A stretch of DNA of 6,607 nucleotides from Propionibacteriaceae bacterium (GTDB lineage: Bacteria > Actinomycetota > Actinomycetes > Propionibacteriales > Propionibacteriaceae). A program made the translations under genes and the position numbers. This document shows, in pieces, positions 5,754 to 6,607 of the stretch. The notes under the pieces were generated by a model. The model did not search any database and was not told the origin of the DNA. It was given only the letters and a program-made list of their open reading frames with translations. The stretch lies in the NCBI GenBank assembly GCA_031262845.1, contig JAISGZ010000056.1, forward strand, positions 1 to 6,607, in the 5' to 3' direction. Numbering within the stretch: position 1 is the stretch's first letter; every line of letters begins with the position of its first letter.

Positions 5754-5769
5754 TCACTTGGGGAAGTGA
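5754..5769 (+). promoter_or_regulatory. Hairpin or operator TCACTT-GGGG-AAGTGA
   Basis: A perfect 6-bp inverted repeat (5754-5759 and 5764-5769) encloses GGGG, directly before an ATG at 5771. As DNA it is operator-like. As RNA the GGGGAA that could act as a Shine-Dalgarno for that ATG would sit in the loop and the start of the 3' stem, so folding could limit its use. Confidence 0.35.
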
Positions 5770-5770
5770 T

Positions 5771-5863
5771 ATGAACTTCATCGGATTCGGTATCGGTCGA
5801 ACGGCCGCCAAACGGAGGGTTATACAGTTTTCACTGTCTCCGAGACCGATGAGACCGGGATGA
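5771..5863 (+). CDS. Possible 30-residue leader or small protein ORF upstream of the transporter
   Basis: ATG 5771 opens a 30-codon frame beginning MNFIGFGIGRTAAKRR. It has a short hydrophobic start and is then basic. GGGGAA (5760-5765) precedes the ATG with 5 nt between. Its TGA overlaps the ATG at 5860 as ATGA, and that next mini-ORF overlaps the transporter start in the same way. It uses AGG and AGA, which the main genes largely avoid, and no family is recognised. The frame also contains the -10-like sequence at 5821-5828, so either the leader is translated from an upstream transcript or the promoter lies inside and the ORF is not used. Chance is quite possible. Confidence 0.2.
   Translation: MNFIGFGIGRTAAKRRVIQFSLSPRPMRPG
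5797..5837 (+). promoter_or_regulatory. Possible transporter promoter with overlapping palindromic operator
   Basis: TATACA (5821-5826), or the overlapping TACAGT (5823-5828), is the best -10 candidate ahead of the transporter. A poor -35 candidate, TCGAAC, is at 5797-5802. The inverted repeat ACAGT-TTTC-ACTGT (5824-5837) covers the -10 and the predicted start region, where a repressor would block transcription. TetR- or MarR-type control is common for efflux genes, but no regulator gene is in the window. The transcript would carry a leader of about 57 nt. Confidence 0.35.
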
Positions 5864-5895
5864 CTCACCCGGTTCGAAAGCGAGAGACTGCATGA
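5860..5895 (+). CDS. Possible 11-codon mini-ORF coupled to the transporter start
   Basis: ATG 5860 encodes MTHPVRKRETA and stops at TGA 5893-5895, which overlaps the transporter ATG (5892) as ATGA. It begins inside a potential ACCGGG/CCCGGT hairpin (5854-5859 and 5868-5873). The arrangement would suit translational coupling, since the transporter has only a weak Shine-Dalgarno (GAGAG, 5882-5886). No homology is recognised. Confidence 0.2.
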   Translation: MTHPVRKRETA

Positions 5896-6607
5896 CCGTG
5901 GAAACCGACACCACAACGTTCGCCCCGGACCCTCGCCGTTGGAAGGCGCTGTGGGTCTGTTTTGCGGCTGGCTTTGTGACCATGCTCGACGTTTCGATCG
6001 TCAACGTCGCGCTGCCTTCGATCCAGTCGTCTCTCCACGCCGGCGCCACCGAAATCCAGTTCATCGTCGCCGGCTACACGCTAGCTTTTGGCCTGATGTT
6101 GGTCCCGGCCGGGCGGATCGGCGACGCCCGCGGCCGCCGTGGCATGTTCCTCCTTGCCGTCGGCTGTTTCGGCGTGACCAGCCTGTTGGCCGGAATGAGC
6201 CAAAGTGACACCATGTTGGCCGTCTTGCGGCTACTCCAAGGGGCGTCCGGGGGGATGCTCACGCCTCAGACTTCGGGCATGATCCAAGCCATGTTCCGGG
6301 GCGCTGAACGGAGCAAAGCCTTTGGCTTATTTGGCATGGTCATCGGCATTTCGACAGCCCTCGGGCCGCTCGTGGGCGGCCTTTTGCTGGAAGCTTTCGG
6401 GCCAAGTCACGGCTGGCGCTGGGTGTTCTGGGTCAACGTGCCGATCTGTCTGCTGGTCGTCATACTGGGCTGGCGACTCCTCCCCCGTCAGGATCTACCG
6501 CCAACTCGACAACGGCTCGACCTGGTCGGGGTGGTGTTTATCGCCCTGGGCACGATGTGTTTCATGGCCCCGTTCGTGACAACGCCGAACAGCGGTTTCT
6601 TTGATCA
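5892..6607 (+). CDS. DHA2-type MFS drug efflux transporter, N-terminal part (cut by the window edge)
   Basis: This is a predicted inner-membrane proton antiporter of the EmrB/QacA (14-helix, DHA2) group, exporting drugs or other small toxic compounds; the substrate is unknown. The 238 visible codons start MTVETDTTTFAPDPRRWKAL, a short cytosolic tail, then the first helix with motif D1, LDVSIVNVALPSI (Asp33). Motif A, GRIGDARGRRG, marks the loop between helices 2 and 3. The antiporter motif C, LGPLVGG, is followed by GWRWVFWVNVPI, typical of DHA2 members. About six or seven helices are visible; the full protein should be about 450-550 residues. ATG 5892 is the only start that gives this N terminus. 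Unlike its neighbours it has no TAnnnT hexamer 6-7 nt upstream and instead has a structured leader with mini-ORFs, suggesting separate, inducible control. Confidence 0.92.
   Translation, partial: MTVETDTTTFAPDPRRWKALWVCFAAGFVTMLDVSIVNVALPSIQSSLHAGATEIQFIVAGYTLAFGLMLVPAGRIGDARGRRGMFLLAVGCFGVTSLLAGMSQSDTMLAVLRLLQGASGGMLTPQTSGMIQAMFRGAERSKAFGLFGMVIGISTALGPLVGGLLLEAFGPSHGWRWVFWVNVPICLLVVILGWRLLPRQDLPPTRQRLDLVGVVFIALGTMCFMAPFVTTPNSGFFD

Larger units (their letters stand above)
5505..5770. other. Non-coding stretch between the inserted element and the transporter leader
   Basis: I recognise no gene here on either strand; the open frames give no protein I recognise. It holds several short hairpins: 5518-5539, CCGATA/TATCGG at 5604-5609 and 5616-5621, and GGGCAC/GTGCCC at 5687-5692 and 5695-5700. 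GGCCACT at 5514-5520 could also pair with AGTGGCC at 5579-5585. No riboswitch or known structured RNA was recognised. A small RNA cannot be excluded. Confidence 0.4.

Noticed and set aside
5814..5819. GGAGGG, a perfect Shine-Dalgarno sequence
   Set aside because: No ATG, GTG or TTG follows within about 5-12 nt, so it cannot serve a start there.
5865..5885. GGTTCGAAAG resembling a tRNA T-loop
   Set aside because: The flanking bases cannot form a 5-bp T-stem and no acceptor or anticodon stem is present.
5551..5916. Minus-strand frame of 121 codons in the intergenic region
   Set aside because: The product has no recognisable motif, the frame runs into the transporter gene on the other strand, and no promoter or ribosome site is seen.

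Overview
The window is chromosomal DNA of roughly 60 % G+C. It probably comes from an actinomycete-like, Gram-positive high-GC bacterium, but this is inferred rather than proved. The evidence is the G+C content, the heavy use of GTG starts, a Pta with a fused N-terminal P-loop/DRTGG region, and strong signs of leaderless transcription. Two genes do not fit a textbook actinobacterium: the ferrochelatase resembles the proteobacterial form, and the MutM has features I associate with other phyla. The host may therefore be an unusual lineage, or one that has received genes by transfer.

Layout from left to right. Positions 1-951 (minus) hold the N-terminal 317 codons of phosphate acetyltransferase (pta), cut by the window edge. 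Positions 1075-1950 (minus) hold formamidopyrimidine-DNA glycosylase (mutM). A 268-bp divergent spacer follows, with an imperfect 31-bp direct repeat. Positions 2219-3451 (plus) hold ferrochelatase (hemH) with an unusual 70-residue low-complexity insertion, followed by a 10-bp-stem hairpin. Positions 3553-4449 (minus) hold a patatin-like phospholipase. Only 52 bp separate it from a divergent SpoU/TrmH-family RNA methyltransferase at 4502-5311 (plus). A 187-bp element with terminal inverted repeats (5300-5486) appears to have inserted into the last codons of that methyltransferase and supplies its present stop codon. About 400 bp without a recognised gene follow, holding several hairpins and nested mini-ORFs. 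The window ends inside a DHA2-type (EmrB/QacA-like) MFS efflux transporter (5892 onward, plus).

The genes do not form one pathway. They are mostly single transcription units for acetate metabolism, DNA repair, heme synthesis, lipid hydrolysis, RNA modification and export. They share promoter architecture: five of the six main genes have a TAnnnT -10-like hexamer ending exactly 6 or 7 nt before the start codon, which implies mRNAs beginning at the start codon. The transporter is the exception. It has a leader with operator-like palindromes and a chain of mini-ORFs joined by ATGA overlaps. The most noteworthy items are the MITE-like insertion with a reconstructable empty site, the consistent leaderless pattern, the ferrochelatase insertion, and the transporter leader.
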